Positions 15,816 to 23,931 are shown, counted from the first letter of the stretch. The stretch: DNA of 26,493 nucleotides from Spirochaetales bacterium (GCA_016935715.1 JAFGQJ010000091.1:1-26493); one strand, 5' to 3'. A program made the numbers and translations. The notes: generated by a model not told the origin, from the sequence alone.

Positions 15816-17324
15816 TCAAGCGGGAAGAGCCTGCCGATCCCGGCGTGTGCGGTGGACCGACAGAGCCGCCAAACCGACGAACAGGGCCATGGAGGTCCAG
15901 GCGAACCAGTCGCCGAGACAGCGGTATACGGTCCATGTCCCACGGACCGGTACGTCGGCCAGCATCAGCCGGTCTTTGGTCGTGAAGTAGTCCTGTCGGG
16001 CCACTACCGTTCCTCTATAGTCGGCGGCCATGGAGGTGCCTTCATTCACCTGGCGGATGACCGAGTACCCGCCCTCGATGCCACGGATCAGCGCCGGTTC
16101 GGTGTGGAAGGGGCGGATACGCTCGGAGTCGTAGCCGGGGACCAGCATGATGTCGGTACCCGCTCTGGCCGCCTGAAGCAGAAATCCCGGGAAATCCATG
16201 TCGAAGCAGATCGCAGCGGCAAGATTTCCGTAAGGCGTTTCGACGGTTCTGATCACACCATCGGAGTCCACGGGAAGCCAGGATTTGGTCTTCTGGTAGG
16301 TGAAAGCCAGCTCCCCTTCCGGCGTGAACATCAGGACCTGGTTGTAATTCAGGCTGCTCCCGTAGCGCAGGTGGAGGATCGCCGGTGCGAAATACACACC
16401 GTTTGCTCCGGCGAAATCCCTGGAGCGCGCAATGAAGCGCTCCAGCTCCTCCTCCGGGACCACGGCGTTGCCTTCGGCCCAGAAAATGATCCGCGCCCCT
16501 GCCTGAACGGCCCGGCTGCTCTGCCGGAACAGCTCCTCTTCGATCGCGCGCATCTCCACCCTGTATCTGTCGACCTCCTCCTCCGGTGTTGCAACGTCCA
16601 GCAGCGTCCAGTAGTCCCTTGGATGTTCGGCTGTTACGCCCGCCACCCGTACGGTCTTCCTCCATGAGGCAGGGATGGCGATACGGACCGATCCATAGGC
16701 CAGGAGAAGGAGGGCGGCGGCAGTGAACAGCACCGCCGGATTCCCCAAAAAACCAAAACGGCCGGAGCTTCGATATGAGCCGAGGTCGAAATGGTCCTCC
16801 CAGGCGGCATTAACGACCGCAGCGAACCAGGCGATCAGAAACGATACCCCCCATATCCCGGTGATCGATACGGCTTGAATGATCGTGGCAAACGTAAACT
16901 GGGTCGAGGCGAGCGAGAACAGCGTCCCGAGGGGCGTGAAACCGAGGAGATAATCTACGGTCACGTATGCAGCCGGGAAGACGAGGGTCGAGGCGATGCC
17001 CCTGAGGCGAGGCGACAGCGCTCTGTCGGTGTACAGCACCAGGATCAGCGGCAGCGGAACGATAGCCGGCAGGATGATCTGGGCGGCTGCGGGCAGGTCC
17101 CAGGCGCCGATCATGTTGGTCAGAAACGCCGCATACAGACACGGCAGGGCGAGCAGGGGCACGTACCACCTCTCCTGATTCCTGAAGAAGCGAAGCAGGA
17201 ACACCGGGGCGATCCAGGCGGCCGCCGGAGCGCTCCAGCGCCAGCCAACGAATGCATAGGCAAGCGACCCCAACCCCAGCCAGAGCAGATCGATCTTGAA
17301 TGCGTTTGTCGTTTTTCTCTGCAT
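15816..17324 (-). CDS. Apolipoprotein N-acyltransferase-like membrane protein with nitrilase domain
   Basis: 502 residues with the Lnt plan: several N-terminal membrane helices (to ~residue 215), a periplasmic nitrilase domain, and a last C-terminal helix (WTSMALFVGLAALSV). The Glu-Lys-Cys triad is present as Glu284 (FWAEGN), Lys345 (TYQKTK) and Cys373 (AICFDMDFPG). Lnt adds the third acyl chain to lipoprotein N-termini at the outer face of the inner membrane. The strongly conserved VPFGE that follows the catalytic Lys in typical Lnt is absent (SWLPVDSDG instead), so this may be a divergent paralogue with another acyl acceptor or donor. I chose ATG 17324 over earlier in-frame starts because GGGGG lies at good spacing and the first helix follows. 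It has its own strong promoter with a dyad in the leader, and sits upstream of the tetR-exporter operon. Confidence 0.8.
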   Translation of the reverse strand: MQRKTTNAFKIDLLWLGLGSLAYAFVGWRWSAPAAAWIAPVFLLRFFRNQERWYVPLLALPCLYAAFLTNMIGAWDLPAAAQIILPAIVPLPLILVLYTDRALSPRLRGIASTLVFPAAYVTVDYLLGFTPLGTLFSLASTQFTFATIIQAVSITGIWGVSFLIAWFAAVVNAAWEDHFDLGSYRSSGRFGFLGNPAVLFTAAALLLLAYGSVRIAIPASWRKTVRVAGVTAEHPRDYWTLLDVATPEEEVDRYRVEMRAIEEELFRQSSRAVQAGARIIFWAEGNAVVPEEELERFIARSRDFAGANGVYFAPAILHLRYGSSLNYNQVLMFTPEGELAFTYQKTKSWLPVDSDGVIRTVETPYGNLAAAICFDMDFPGFLLQAARAGTDIMLVPGYDSERIRPFHTEPALIRGIEGGYSVIRQVNEGTSMAADYRGTVVARQDYFTTKDRLMLADVPVRGTWTVYRCLGDWFAWTSMALFVGLAALSVHRTRRDRQALPA

Positions 17325-17350
17325 TACAACCCCCATCCCGTTTTTAATGG

Positions 17351-17388
17351 AAACAAATGATTTATCCCTATGTTTCAATCATTTGTTT
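17351..17388. promoter_or_regulatory. Inverted repeat in the leader of the Lnt-like gene, probable operator
   Basis: AAACAAATGATT (17351-17362) and AATCATTTGTTT (17377-17388) are perfect 12-bp inverted copies separated by 14 bases. A second dyad is nested with it: ATGATTTA (17358-17365) and TAAATCAT (17387-17394). It lies just after the predicted transcription start of the Lnt-like gene, a repressor position. The half-site differs from that of the tetR operators, so a different regulator is likely; a leader hairpin is the alternative. Confidence 0.6.
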
Positions 17389-17399
17389 AAATCATGGGT

Positions 17400-17428
17400 A
17401 ATATAGCTCCGAATGAAGGAAACGTCAA
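17400..17428 (-). promoter_or_regulatory. Strong sigma-70 promoter of the Lnt-like gene
   Basis: On the reverse strand TTGACG (17428-17423) and TATATT (17405-17400) are separated by exactly 17 bases. The start point would be near 17393, giving a leader of about 70 bases that contains the inverted repeat. Confidence 0.7.
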
Positions 17429-17592
17429 GGGGTGAGCGGATCCTCTTTCCGCTCCTGCTGAAGTATCTCAGCCAGCACCAGGGAAGTAATCCACGTCCGC
17501 TCCGTGGGGCGAACAGGATGAGGTCGGAGAATCCGTGGAAATTTCAGAGGTTATGCAGGTCCTGCGTGGAACGTCGAGCCGGATGCGGCCCG

Positions 17593-17904
17593 TCAGACTG
17601 CCAGGATCTGATACTGCGATTCAAAACGGATCGCCATCCCCGCCTCGTCGGCGCGAATGACCCGTCCGTTGGTTTGGATCTTGCTTCTTATCCTTTTCCG
17701 TATAGGGAGGAAAAAAGTCAGCTCCACGGAGGTGTCCAGTGGCAGTGGATTGTCACTGCACACGTATGCCCCGTCCGATGATATATCGCGTGTATACAGT
17801 TCGAGCTGCTGGTCGCCGTCGTCCAGTTCGTGAAGCAACGTATGCAGGCGCAGATCGAAGCGCTGCACACCCCGCTTGTCCGCTATCTCGCACAGTTGTT
17901 CCAT
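17593..17904 (-). CDS. Single-domain PilZ protein
   Basis: 103 residues that make up one PilZ domain, the c-di-GMP receptor fold. Both ligand-binding motifs are intact: RxxxR as Arg15 to Arg19 (RFDLR) and DxSxxG as DISSDG (40-45). The rest fits the beta-barrel: GAYVCSDNPLPLDTSVELTF, then NGRVIRADEAGMAIRF. It should bind c-di-GMP in the cytoplasm and pass the signal to a partner protein, which is not evident here. Start ATG 17904 has only a weak ribosome site (GGGA 8 bases upstream). An A/T-rich stretch lies upstream. It is followed at a distance by the Lnt-like gene, which has its own promoter. Confidence 0.85.
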   Translation of the reverse strand: MEQLCEIADKRGVQRFDLRLHTLLHELDDGDQQLELYTRDISSDGAYVCSDNPLPLDTSVELTFFLPIRKRIRSKIQTNGRVIRADEAGMAIRFESQYQILAV

Positions 17905-17934
17905 ATCCGTGTCCCGTTGCCTTACGATAGATTT

Positions 17935-18020
17935 TCTATAATTAATAGAGCAAAAACCATACCATAATTGAGAATACCTTCATTTCTAATATAAAATATT
18001 ATACTATAAAGAATTATGAA
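17935..18020. promoter_or_regulatory. A/T-rich island upstream of the PilZ gene
   Basis: Bases 17941-18020 contain only 16 G/C in 80, in sharp contrast to the GC-rich surroundings. Several TATA-like hexamers occur on both strands (for example TATAAT on the reverse strand near 18002-18007), but no clean -35/-10 pair stands out. It probably carries the PilZ promoter with an UP-like element, or a binding site for a nucleoid protein. Confidence 0.4.
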
Positions 18021-18059
18021 CAAGCAGCCGAGTCCGGGGGACCTGCGGCAACCTGCGGG

Positions 18060-18079
18060 CGATTACAGCATTGTAATCG
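18060..18079. repeat. 20-base palindromic hairpin CGATTACA-GCAT-TGTAATCG
   Basis: A perfect 8-bp stem with a four-base loop, 13 bases beyond the stop of the aminopeptidase gene. It is preceded by a 10-base tandem repeat, ACCTGCGGCA / ACCTGCGGGC (18041-18060). No T-run follows on either strand. It may act as a transcript end or as a protein-binding site. Confidence 0.4.
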
Positions 18080-18092
18080 AATGGAGCTGAAA

Positions 18093-19136
18093 TCACTCGT
18101 TGATCAGCAGCCGGAGTGCGGTCTTGGGAGACCCGCGGCGGCGCTCCAGCTGCTTGAGCGCCTCGACGGTCGCCCGCAGGTCTCTCCCTCGACTCTCGTA
18201 CAGGCGGTAGAACAGCTCGAGGTCCCGGCTGTAGCGCACGAAGGACATGATGTAGGCGTTGTTGACGGGAATTCCCTGGAACGAGCGGTATCGGTCTGTG
18301 CGAAAGAGCTCCTGAGCCTGTGAAATCAGCCGCCGGTTGAATTCCCCTACGATCCGCTGCTTCTCCGCCAGTATCGTTTCCCTGTCCAGCCCGAGACCGT
18401 AGATGCGGTCCAGTTGGTGGTAGAGCCCGATGACCTCGTCTCTGAATACGTTCCAGTCGCGCAACCCGGCCAGTGCCTGGGTGTAGGCTTCGGATTCGAT
18501 ACCGTAGCGAGTCCTGAGGAATCCCAGCGCACCCTCCCGGCCCACAAATGTGGCCAGTTCCTCGTTGAACTGGATCTGGTTTTTGATGAAGATCGTGGCG
18601 TGGGTCTGCTCGTGAATGATCAGATCGGCCAGGGCGTAGAGGGAGTAATCGCTCATGAAACTGTAGATCGGATCTGAGAAAAAACCGAGGGTGCTGAAAC
18701 CATCCACCTTCCTGGTCCAGACATCGAGGCCCTTTTTTCCCAGACGGTCGGCTTCGCGATCGGCGTCGGATTTTTCATAGAATCCCTTGTACGGAAAAGA
18801 GCCGAAGATGGGAAATCGCCACTGGTGGGGTGTAAACGAATCCGCCTCGCAGGCGGTGACCACATCGACCACGTAATCCCTGTCCAGCTCCACGTAGCGG
18901 GTGTAGTTCCTGTTCTTCTCCAGACCGATCTCCTCCACAGCGTAGCGCCGGATCTCCTGGACGCAGCGCAACATCGCCTCGACATCCCCGCTGACCGATC
19001 CTCTGGCCAGGACCTTGTCGATGGATCGGGAGCGGCCGTTGTACCTCAGCAGGTAGGTTCCCTGCTTGAGCAGATAGCAGCCTCCGATCGAAGGAACCAG
19101 AGCGAGGATGACAAGGAGATAACCGGCTCGTTTCAT
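18093..19136 (-). CDS. Putative zinc aminopeptidase lipoprotein (Aminopep/DUF2265 family)
   Basis: 347 residues. The N-terminus is a lipoprotein signal (MKRAGYLLVILALVPSIGGC, Cys20). The mature protein fits the family annotated as putative aminopeptidase (Pfam Aminopep): GTYLLRYNGRSRSIDKVL, ELDRDYVVDVVTACEADSF, GFYEKSDADREADRL and YSLYALADLIIHEQTH. The zincin site HExxH is His175-Glu176-xx-His179, with Glu193 of FNEELATF the likely third ligand. It would be a membrane-anchored metallopeptidase facing the periplasm; its substrate is unknown. ATG 19136 is chosen because the signal peptide begins there, although the ribosome site is weak. The frame is open another 72 codons upstream, but that part does not look like protein. 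Read divergently from the next gene. Confidence 0.8.
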   Translation of the reverse strand: MKRAGYLLVILALVPSIGGCYLLKQGTYLLRYNGRSRSIDKVLARGSVSGDVEAMLRCVQEIRRYAVEEIGLEKNRNYTRYVELDRDYVVDVVTACEADSFTPHQWRFPIFGSFPYKGFYEKSDADREADRLGKKGLDVWTRKVDGFSTLGFFSDPIYSFMSDYSLYALADLIIHEQTHATIFIKNQIQFNEELATFVGREGALGFLRTRYGIESEAYTQALAGLRDWNVFRDEVIGLYHQLDRIYGLGLDRETILAEKQRIVGEFNRRLISQAQELFRTDRYRSFQGIPVNNAYIMSFVRYSRDLELFYRLYESRGRDLRATVEALKQLERRRGSPKTALRLLINE

Positions 19137-19148
19137 GGGTCTTTTCGC

Positions 19149-19180
19149 AATTGTAGCCTGAACCCGGTGAAGGTGGAAGA
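19149..19180 (-). promoter_or_regulatory. Possible promoter of the aminopeptidase gene
   Basis: On the reverse strand TACAAT, a close match to the -10, lies about 15 bases upstream of the start codon, with TTCCAC 17 bases before it as a weak -35. The implied leader is very short, so this call is tentative. Confidence 0.25.
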
Positions 19181-19261
19181 TGCACCCGGGCTGGATGCCT
19201 GTCACGGGTGTAGCCGGGTCTTTTCCCAGACTCCGCCACGGGTCGATGATTGCGATCAGAC

Positions 19262-19290
19262 TCGACAGCCCGGGGAAGCGCTGATATAGT
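19262..19290 (+). promoter_or_regulatory. Predicted sigma-70 promoter for the cysteine-cluster gene
   Basis: TCGACA (19262-19267) and TATAGT (19285-19290) each match consensus at five of six bases and are separated by exactly 17 bases. Transcription would start near 19297, about 85 bases before the ATG at 19382. Confidence 0.55.
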
Positions 19291-19381
19291 GGTTTCAAGG
19301 ACATGAGGAGCCTGGGCATCTGCGGCGGATCCGAAACAGATCCCGACCGCACCTAGATATCCGAACGGTGGGGAGAAACAG

Positions 19382-20308
19382 ATGTCAAAAACCGAGGTCT
19401 ATGCTGCGGAGCTCGAAGAGCTCATATGGGATCCCCGGAACGCCGGGGCTCTGGCGGAAAAACTCATGGCCCGGTCCAACCTGCCCGGCCCCAGAGCGAA
19501 CCTCGAGCTGGCTGAAGCTTTCGCCAGGGCGGTATCAACCGCTGCGGCGGAACCGGCCGCCTGGCTGGAAACCCTGTATGCCTGGGCAGGAATCTCCGCG
19601 GAAGAAGCTCCCAGCGGAGACCCCCGGGAATTCCTCCCTTTCTGCGCGCTGCTTTCCTTCGGGGTTCTGTACAACAACCATGCCTGCGCCTACCCGTGCA
19701 CGGGTCCCTGCGATTGTCCTCTGTGGCCGATCCAGAGCGAGCACCTGGTGGAAACCCTGCGGCGGGCGGCAGGTGATTCCCGCTGGCGCGTCCGAGAGGC
19801 GGTGGCGCTGTCGCTTCAGCATCTGGGAGAGGGGGATCCGGAGGCGCTCGGCCGGATCATTGATGATTGGCTGGGCAGAGACGGGCAGAGCGCCGGCGGG
19901 CAGAGCGACGCTTCCGCGCCGCAGGGCTTTCCGACCGACCAATCCCTGATGGAGCGGCGCGCGGTCTTGGCCGCTTTGGCCCATCCGCCGCTTCTCGTTG
20001 AGAAGGAGTTCGCCCGCTACGCACTGAACGTCGCCGACCGGATCCTCGAGGACGCCGCCGCGGTGCCCGCGGATATGCGCAAGGGGGAGACCTTCGGGAT
20101 CCTGAGAAAGGGATTGAGCTACGCCCTCAGCGTGCTGGTTGCGCATCTGCCGGGAGAAGGCCTTTCCCTCCTGGAAAAATGGGCGAAGAGCTCGGACCCG
20201 GATATCCACCGGATTCTTGCGGAAAACCTCGAGAAGAAGCGGCTGCAGAGCCTGGACCCGGATTGCCTGGCCCGAGTTCAGGGATTGCTAGAAGGAGGAG
20301 GGCGATAG
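19382..20308 (+). CDS. Unrecognised helical protein with a cysteine cluster
   Basis: 308 residues, soluble, with no signal peptide or membrane segment. I do not recognise the family. It is mostly alpha-helical and HEAT-like: DSRWRVREAVALSLQHLGEG and SSDPDIHRILAENLEKKRL resemble HEAT repeat units. Within residues 99-115 it carries NHACAYPCTGPCDCPLW, with Cys102, Cys106, Cys110 and Cys112, spaced C-x3-C-x3-C-x-C, plus His100; this could bind a metal. ATG 19382 follows GGGGAG by 6 bases. It lies 103 bases upstream of the SWIM-SNF2 helicase on the same strand, and that helicase seems to have its own promoter. HEAT-like folds often mediate protein or DNA contacts, so a link to the helicase is possible but unproven. 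Confidence 0.75.
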   Translation: MSKTEVYAAELEELIWDPRNAGALAEKLMARSNLPGPRANLELAEAFARAVSTAAAEPAAWLETLYAWAGISAEEAPSGDPREFLPFCALLSFGVLYNNHACAYPCTGPCDCPLWPIQSEHLVETLRRAAGDSRWRVREAVALSLQHLGEGDPEALGRIIDDWLGRDGQSAGGQSDASAPQGFPTDQSLMERRAVLAALAHPPLLVEKEFARYALNVADRILEDAAAVPADMRKGETFGILRKGLSYALSVLVAHLPGEGLSLLEKWAKSSDPDIHRILAENLEKKRLQSLDPDCLARVQGLLEGGGR

Positions 20309-20371
20309 CCGCGGACCCGCATGGATCACTCGGGTCGATGCCCGTTCCCCGCCCCGTGTGTGTGGGTCGGC

Positions 20372-20400
20372 TTGCCCAATCTCCCCGCCGGGGTTATATT
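20372..20400 (+). promoter_or_regulatory. Predicted sigma-70 promoter of the SNF2 gene
   Basis: TTGCCC (20372-20377) and TATATT (20395-20400) are separated by exactly 17 bases. The start point would be near 20407, only about 5 bases before the ATG at 20412, which has no ribosome site. Confidence 0.5.
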
Positions 20401-20411
20401 CGCCCTAGATC

Positions 20412-23400
20412 ATGGGCCACCCCATCCTGCAGAGCCTCTACCCCGATTTTCTCCCCGTGATTCGGCAGCGGGGCAGGGAATACCAGCGTCAGAAAAGGGT
20501 GCGCCTGGCCGAGGCGGATCCGGGAGACCCGGGCAGGGTACTGGCCTTCGTTCAGGGGTCCCGCCGCTATACCGTACAGCTTCTCTTCGAGGCTCTGGAG
20601 GTCCACTACTCCTGCACCTGCCCTTATTTCCTCGATCGGGATCGGCCCTGCAAGCATCTGTGGGCCGTTATCCTCCAGCTCGAACGACAGGGATTTTTCG
20701 AAAGATGGGAGCGGGCGCGTTTTCCCGACGCTGTCGGGAAGCCGGACACGGGAGAGTCGGAAAGCGCTCAGCGGGGTCTGTGGGATCTGCCCGGCGGAAA
20801 CCGAACAGAACACGGCACCGCCGAAGATCCGGCCGGCCGGCGGATGTCCGGGTCCGGCCGCTCCAGGGAAGAGGGACTGGCCCAGATACCGGACTGGAAG
20901 CTGGGTCTGGATCGGATCCGCCGGCAGCAGGTGTCTGCAGCGCGATCCGGACGCAGCTCCTGGCCCCCGGACCGGCAGATTCTCTACATCTTCGATATAC
21001 CCCAGACCCTCTCCGGCGGCCGGGCCATGGTGCAGCTCTATTTTCGGAACAGGGGGGAAGCGGTAAAGCCCGTGTCGGGAGGCGGGTTTCGCCTGGAGGA
21101 TCTGTGGCAGCTGCCTGATCCGCTGGACCGTGAGATCCTGGGTGTGCTGAGGGTGGGTGCCTACCAGAACGCCTACGACGAGGAGACCTACAGCTACCGC
21201 TTGCTGGGCCGGGAAATCCAGCTGCTCTGTCCGGGTTATCTGCTGGACGTGGACCTGGTGAGGCTGCTGCTGCCCAAGATGGCTGGAACCGGAAGACTGT
21301 TCCTCAAGAACCAGCTGCGGGCGGATCTTTCGGATATCCTCCGCCGGGGCCCGATCGTCTGGGACGGGGGGTCTCCGTGGGAGTTCGTTCTGTCCCTCCT
21401 GGGGAACCCGTCAGGCCGGAAGGTCCGTCTGGAAGGGATGTTGAAAAAGGAGGGGCGGACGCTGCCCCTGTCGGAACCGCAGCTCCTGCTGATGGGCGGA
21501 TTGATGTTCGTCGGAGGAAGCCTGGTGCGCTACACGGCGGATGTTTCCTTTCCCTGGATCAGCCTGCTGCGCATGAGAAAGCACCTGAGCGTGGCCAGGG
21601 AGGAGCTTCCCCGCTTTCTCGGCGAGCTTCTCTCCTTCCCCGATCTTCGTCCGCTGGAGATCGATCCGTCCCTGGGAATAGGCACGATCGCGTGCGCTCC
21701 CCAACCCCGGCTCAGGATGAGCAGGACCGACAGGCTGCGCCATTCCGCTACCGGCGGCGGTCTGATCGGTGAGCTCTCCTTCGCCTACGGGCAGGAGGTG
21801 CTGAGCGTTTCGGCGGAGGACTCGGGAGCTTTCTTCGAGAAGGAGAATCTGGTGGTCCTGCGGGACGGAAGGGCGGAGAGGGAGGCTCTGGAGCTGCTGC
21901 TGGGGCTGGGATTCCGCCACGTGTACGAGCACCGCAGCAGAGCCAGGGTCCTGAAGCTGCGCGCACGCAAGCTTCCCGAGGTGGTGGATCGGCTCCTGCA
22001 GGAGGGCTGGCAGGTGGAAGCCGAGGGGAAGCTGCTGCGCAGCGCCACCGCGGTCGACGTTCACGTGGTTTCAGGGCTGGATTGGTTCGAAATCCGCGGC
22101 GGTGTGCGTTTCGGCGCTGAGGAGATCGGCCTGCCGGAGCTGCTCAAGGCTCTGCGCAAGGGAGGCGACACGGTTCGCCTCGGGGACGGCAGCTTCGGAG
22201 TCCTTCCCGGTGACTGGCTGAAGCAGCAGGGATTCCTCCTCGAAATGGGGGAGCTGCAGGTCGATCACCTGCGTTTTCGCAGTTCCCAGGCTCTGTTGAT
22301 CGATCTGCTCCTGCAGGGCCAGCCGGAGTCCCGATGCGACGAGTTCTTCGTGCATCTGCGGGATAGATTGAAGGGCTTCGCGGGGATCCGGCCTGTTGAG
22401 GCCCCGGGGGGCTTCACAGGCTCGCTGCGGGGCTATCAACGGGACGGTCTGGGGTGGTTCGATTTTTTGGACGAGTTCGGTTTCGGCGGTTGTCTGGCAG
22501 ATGACATGGGGCTGGGCAAGACGGTCCAGGTCCTGGCCCTGCTGGAGCGAAGACGCAACGGGGAAACGGGCCGCCGCGACTCGGAGCAGAAAACAGGCGC
22601 TCACCGGCGAAGGCAGGAACCCGCGGGAGCTTCGCTGGTGGTGGTACCCAAATCCCTCGTGTTCAACTGGAAGCAGGAGGCGGCCCGGTTCACTCCCGGC
22701 TTGAGAATCCTGGAATACACCGGGCCGGCCCGCAGGAAGGAGTCCGGGCGGTTTGGCCGCTACGACTTGGTGCTGACCACCTACGGCACCATGCGCAACG
22801 ACGTCGCGCTGCTCAAGGACTACCCGTTCGATTACATCATTCTGGATGAAGCCCAGCTCATCAAGAACGCCGGCAGCCTCACCGCCAAAGCGGCGCGGCT
22901 GCTCCAGGGGCGGCGGCGCCTGGCTCTGAGCGGCACGCCGATCGAAAATCACCTGGGGGAGCTGTGGAGCCTGTTCGAGTTCCTCAATCCGGGGATGCTG
23001 GGGGGAGTGTCTTTCTTCAGGAAGCAGATGAAGAAGAGCCGCGAGAAGCTGGGTCAGGAGACCAGGGATTTGTTGGCCGGCTACCTCAGGCCCTTCATCC
23101 TCCGTCGAACCAAGGAGCAGGTGGCTCCGGAGCTGCCGGACAAGGTCGAGCAGACCCTGTTCTGCGAGCTGGAGCCGGCCGAGCGGCGCCGCTACGACGA
23201 GCTGAAGCGCTACTACCAGAGCAGCCTGGGACAGCGGATCGAATCCGACGGCCTCGGAAGATCCAAAATTCAGGTTCTCGAGGCGCTGCTGCGCCTGCGC
23301 CAGGCAGCCTGCCACCCCGGTCTGCTCGATGAACGGAGCCGCAGCCGCTCCAGCTCCAAGCTCGACCTTCTGCTCCAGCAGCTGGAGGACGTGGTGTCGG

Positions 23401-23858
23401 AGGAGCGAAAAGCCCTGGTGTTCTCCCAGTTCACCAGCCTGCTGAAGATCCTCCGCGCCCGCCTGGACGCATTGGGCTTCACGTACGAATACCTGGACGG
23501 CAGGACCCGGGACCGGGCTGGCCGGGTGAGGCGTTTCCAGGAGGACCCCGAATGCCGGCTGTTTCTCATCAGCCTGAAGGCGGGGGGACTGGGTCTCAAC
23601 CTGACTGCGGCGGAGTACGTGTTCCTGCTCGATCCGTGGTGGAACCCGGCCTCCGAGGCGCAGGCCATCGACCGGACGCACCGCATCGGACAGGACAGGA
23701 AGGTGTTCGCCTACCGGCTGATCGTCAAGGACACGGTAGAGGAGAAGGTGCTGGAGCTGCAGCAGTCCAAGCGGGAGCTGGCCGATGCGATCATCAACCG
23801 GGACAGGCGTTTGATCGGGGATCTGTCCCGGGAGGATCTGGCGCTGCTGCTGTCCTGA
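20412..23858 (+). CDS. SWIM zinc-finger SNF2-family helicase/ATPase
   Basis: 1148 residues. Near the N-terminus is a SWIM zinc finger, CxCxnCxH: Cys68, Cys70, Cys80 and His82 (YSCTCPYFL...CKHLW). A long middle region (~110-650) without clear motifs precedes the SNF2 motor: LRGYQRDGLGWF, Walker A ADDMGLGKT with Lys703, ILDEAQ (Asp812-Glu813), SGTPIENHLGELWSLFEFL and LRPFILRRTKEQV. The second RecA lobe follows: ALVFSQFTSLL, SLKAGGLGLNLTAA and QAIDRTHRIGQ with the arginine finger near 1091. All helicase motifs look intact. Such proteins use ATP to move along double-stranded DNA and remodel protein-DNA complexes; bacterial SWIM-SNF2 proteins (RapA-like or of unknown role) are widespread but poorly characterised. 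A basic, low-complexity insert (NGETGRRDSEQKTGAHRRRQ) follows Walker A. ATG 20412 has no ribosome site. Confidence 0.93.
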   Translation: MGHPILQSLYPDFLPVIRQRGREYQRQKRVRLAEADPGDPGRVLAFVQGSRRYTVQLLFEALEVHYSCTCPYFLDRDRPCKHLWAVILQLERQGFFERWERARFPDAVGKPDTGESESAQRGLWDLPGGNRTEHGTAEDPAGRRMSGSGRSREEGLAQIPDWKLGLDRIRRQQVSAARSGRSSWPPDRQILYIFDIPQTLSGGRAMVQLYFRNRGEAVKPVSGGGFRLEDLWQLPDPLDREILGVLRVGAYQNAYDEETYSYRLLGREIQLLCPGYLLDVDLVRLLLPKMAGTGRLFLKNQLRADLSDILRRGPIVWDGGSPWEFVLSLLGNPSGRKVRLEGMLKKEGRTLPLSEPQLLLMGGLMFVGGSLVRYTADVSFPWISLLRMRKHLSVAREELPRFLGELLSFPDLRPLEIDPSLGIGTIACAPQPRLRMSRTDRLRHSATGGGLIGELSFAYGQEVLSVSAEDSGAFFEKENLVVLRDGRAEREALELLLGLGFRHVYEHRSRARVLKLRARKLPEVVDRLLQEGWQVEAEGKLLRSATAVDVHVVSGLDWFEIRGGVRFGAEEIGLPELLKALRKGGDTVRLGDGSFGVLPGDWLKQQGFLLEMGELQVDHLRFRSSQALLIDLLLQGQPESRCDEFFVHLRDRLKGFAGIRPVEAPGGFTGSLRGYQRDGLGWFDFLDEFGFGGCLADDMGLGKTVQVLALLERRRNGETGRRDSEQKTGAHRRRQEPAGASLVVVPKSLVFNWKQEAARFTPGLRILEYTGPARRKESGRFGRYDLVLTTYGTMRNDVALLKDYPFDYIILDEAQLIKNAGSLTAKAARLLQGRRRLALSGTPIENHLGELWSLFEFLNPGMLGGVSFFRKQMKKSREKLGQETRDLLAGYLRPFILRRTKEQVAPELPDKVEQTLFCELEPAERRRYDELKRYYQSSLGQRIESDGLGRSKIQVLEALLRLRQAACHPGLLDERSRSRSSSKLDLLLQQLEDVVSEERKALVFSQFTSLLKILRARLDALGFTYEYLDGRTRDRAGRVRRFQEDPECRLFLISLKAGGLGLNLTAAEYVFLLDPWWNPASEAQAIDRTHRIGQDRKVFAYRLIVKDTVEEKVLELQQSKRELADAIINRDRRLIGDLSREDLALLLS

Positions 23859-23884
23859 GGCGGATGAGTTTCATGATCATTTCA

Positions 23885-23931
23885 CCGACCGTCGACCGAT
23901 CGGACGAGCGGTCCCGGTCGGCTGTCGACCG
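23885..23931. repeat. Overlapping dyads between convergent genes
   Basis: The 90-base gap between the SNF2 stop and the lipoprotein stop contains CCGACCG (23885-23891) and its inverse CGGTCGG (23915-23921), and a direct repeat GTCGACCG (23891-23898 and 23924-23931). Several alternative stems are possible on both strands. There is no T-run, so a bidirectional terminator is only a guess. Confidence 0.3.

Noticed and set aside
17413..17781. A 122-codon plus-strand frame across the PilZ gene end and the Lnt-like upstream region
   Set aside because: No ribosome site, no recognisable domain, and it overlaps the PilZ gene and promoter elements on the other strand.
22071..23681. A 536-codon open frame on the minus strand
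   Set aside because: Entirely antisense to the SNF2 helicase motor, whose motifs are intact; the translation has no recognisable domain.
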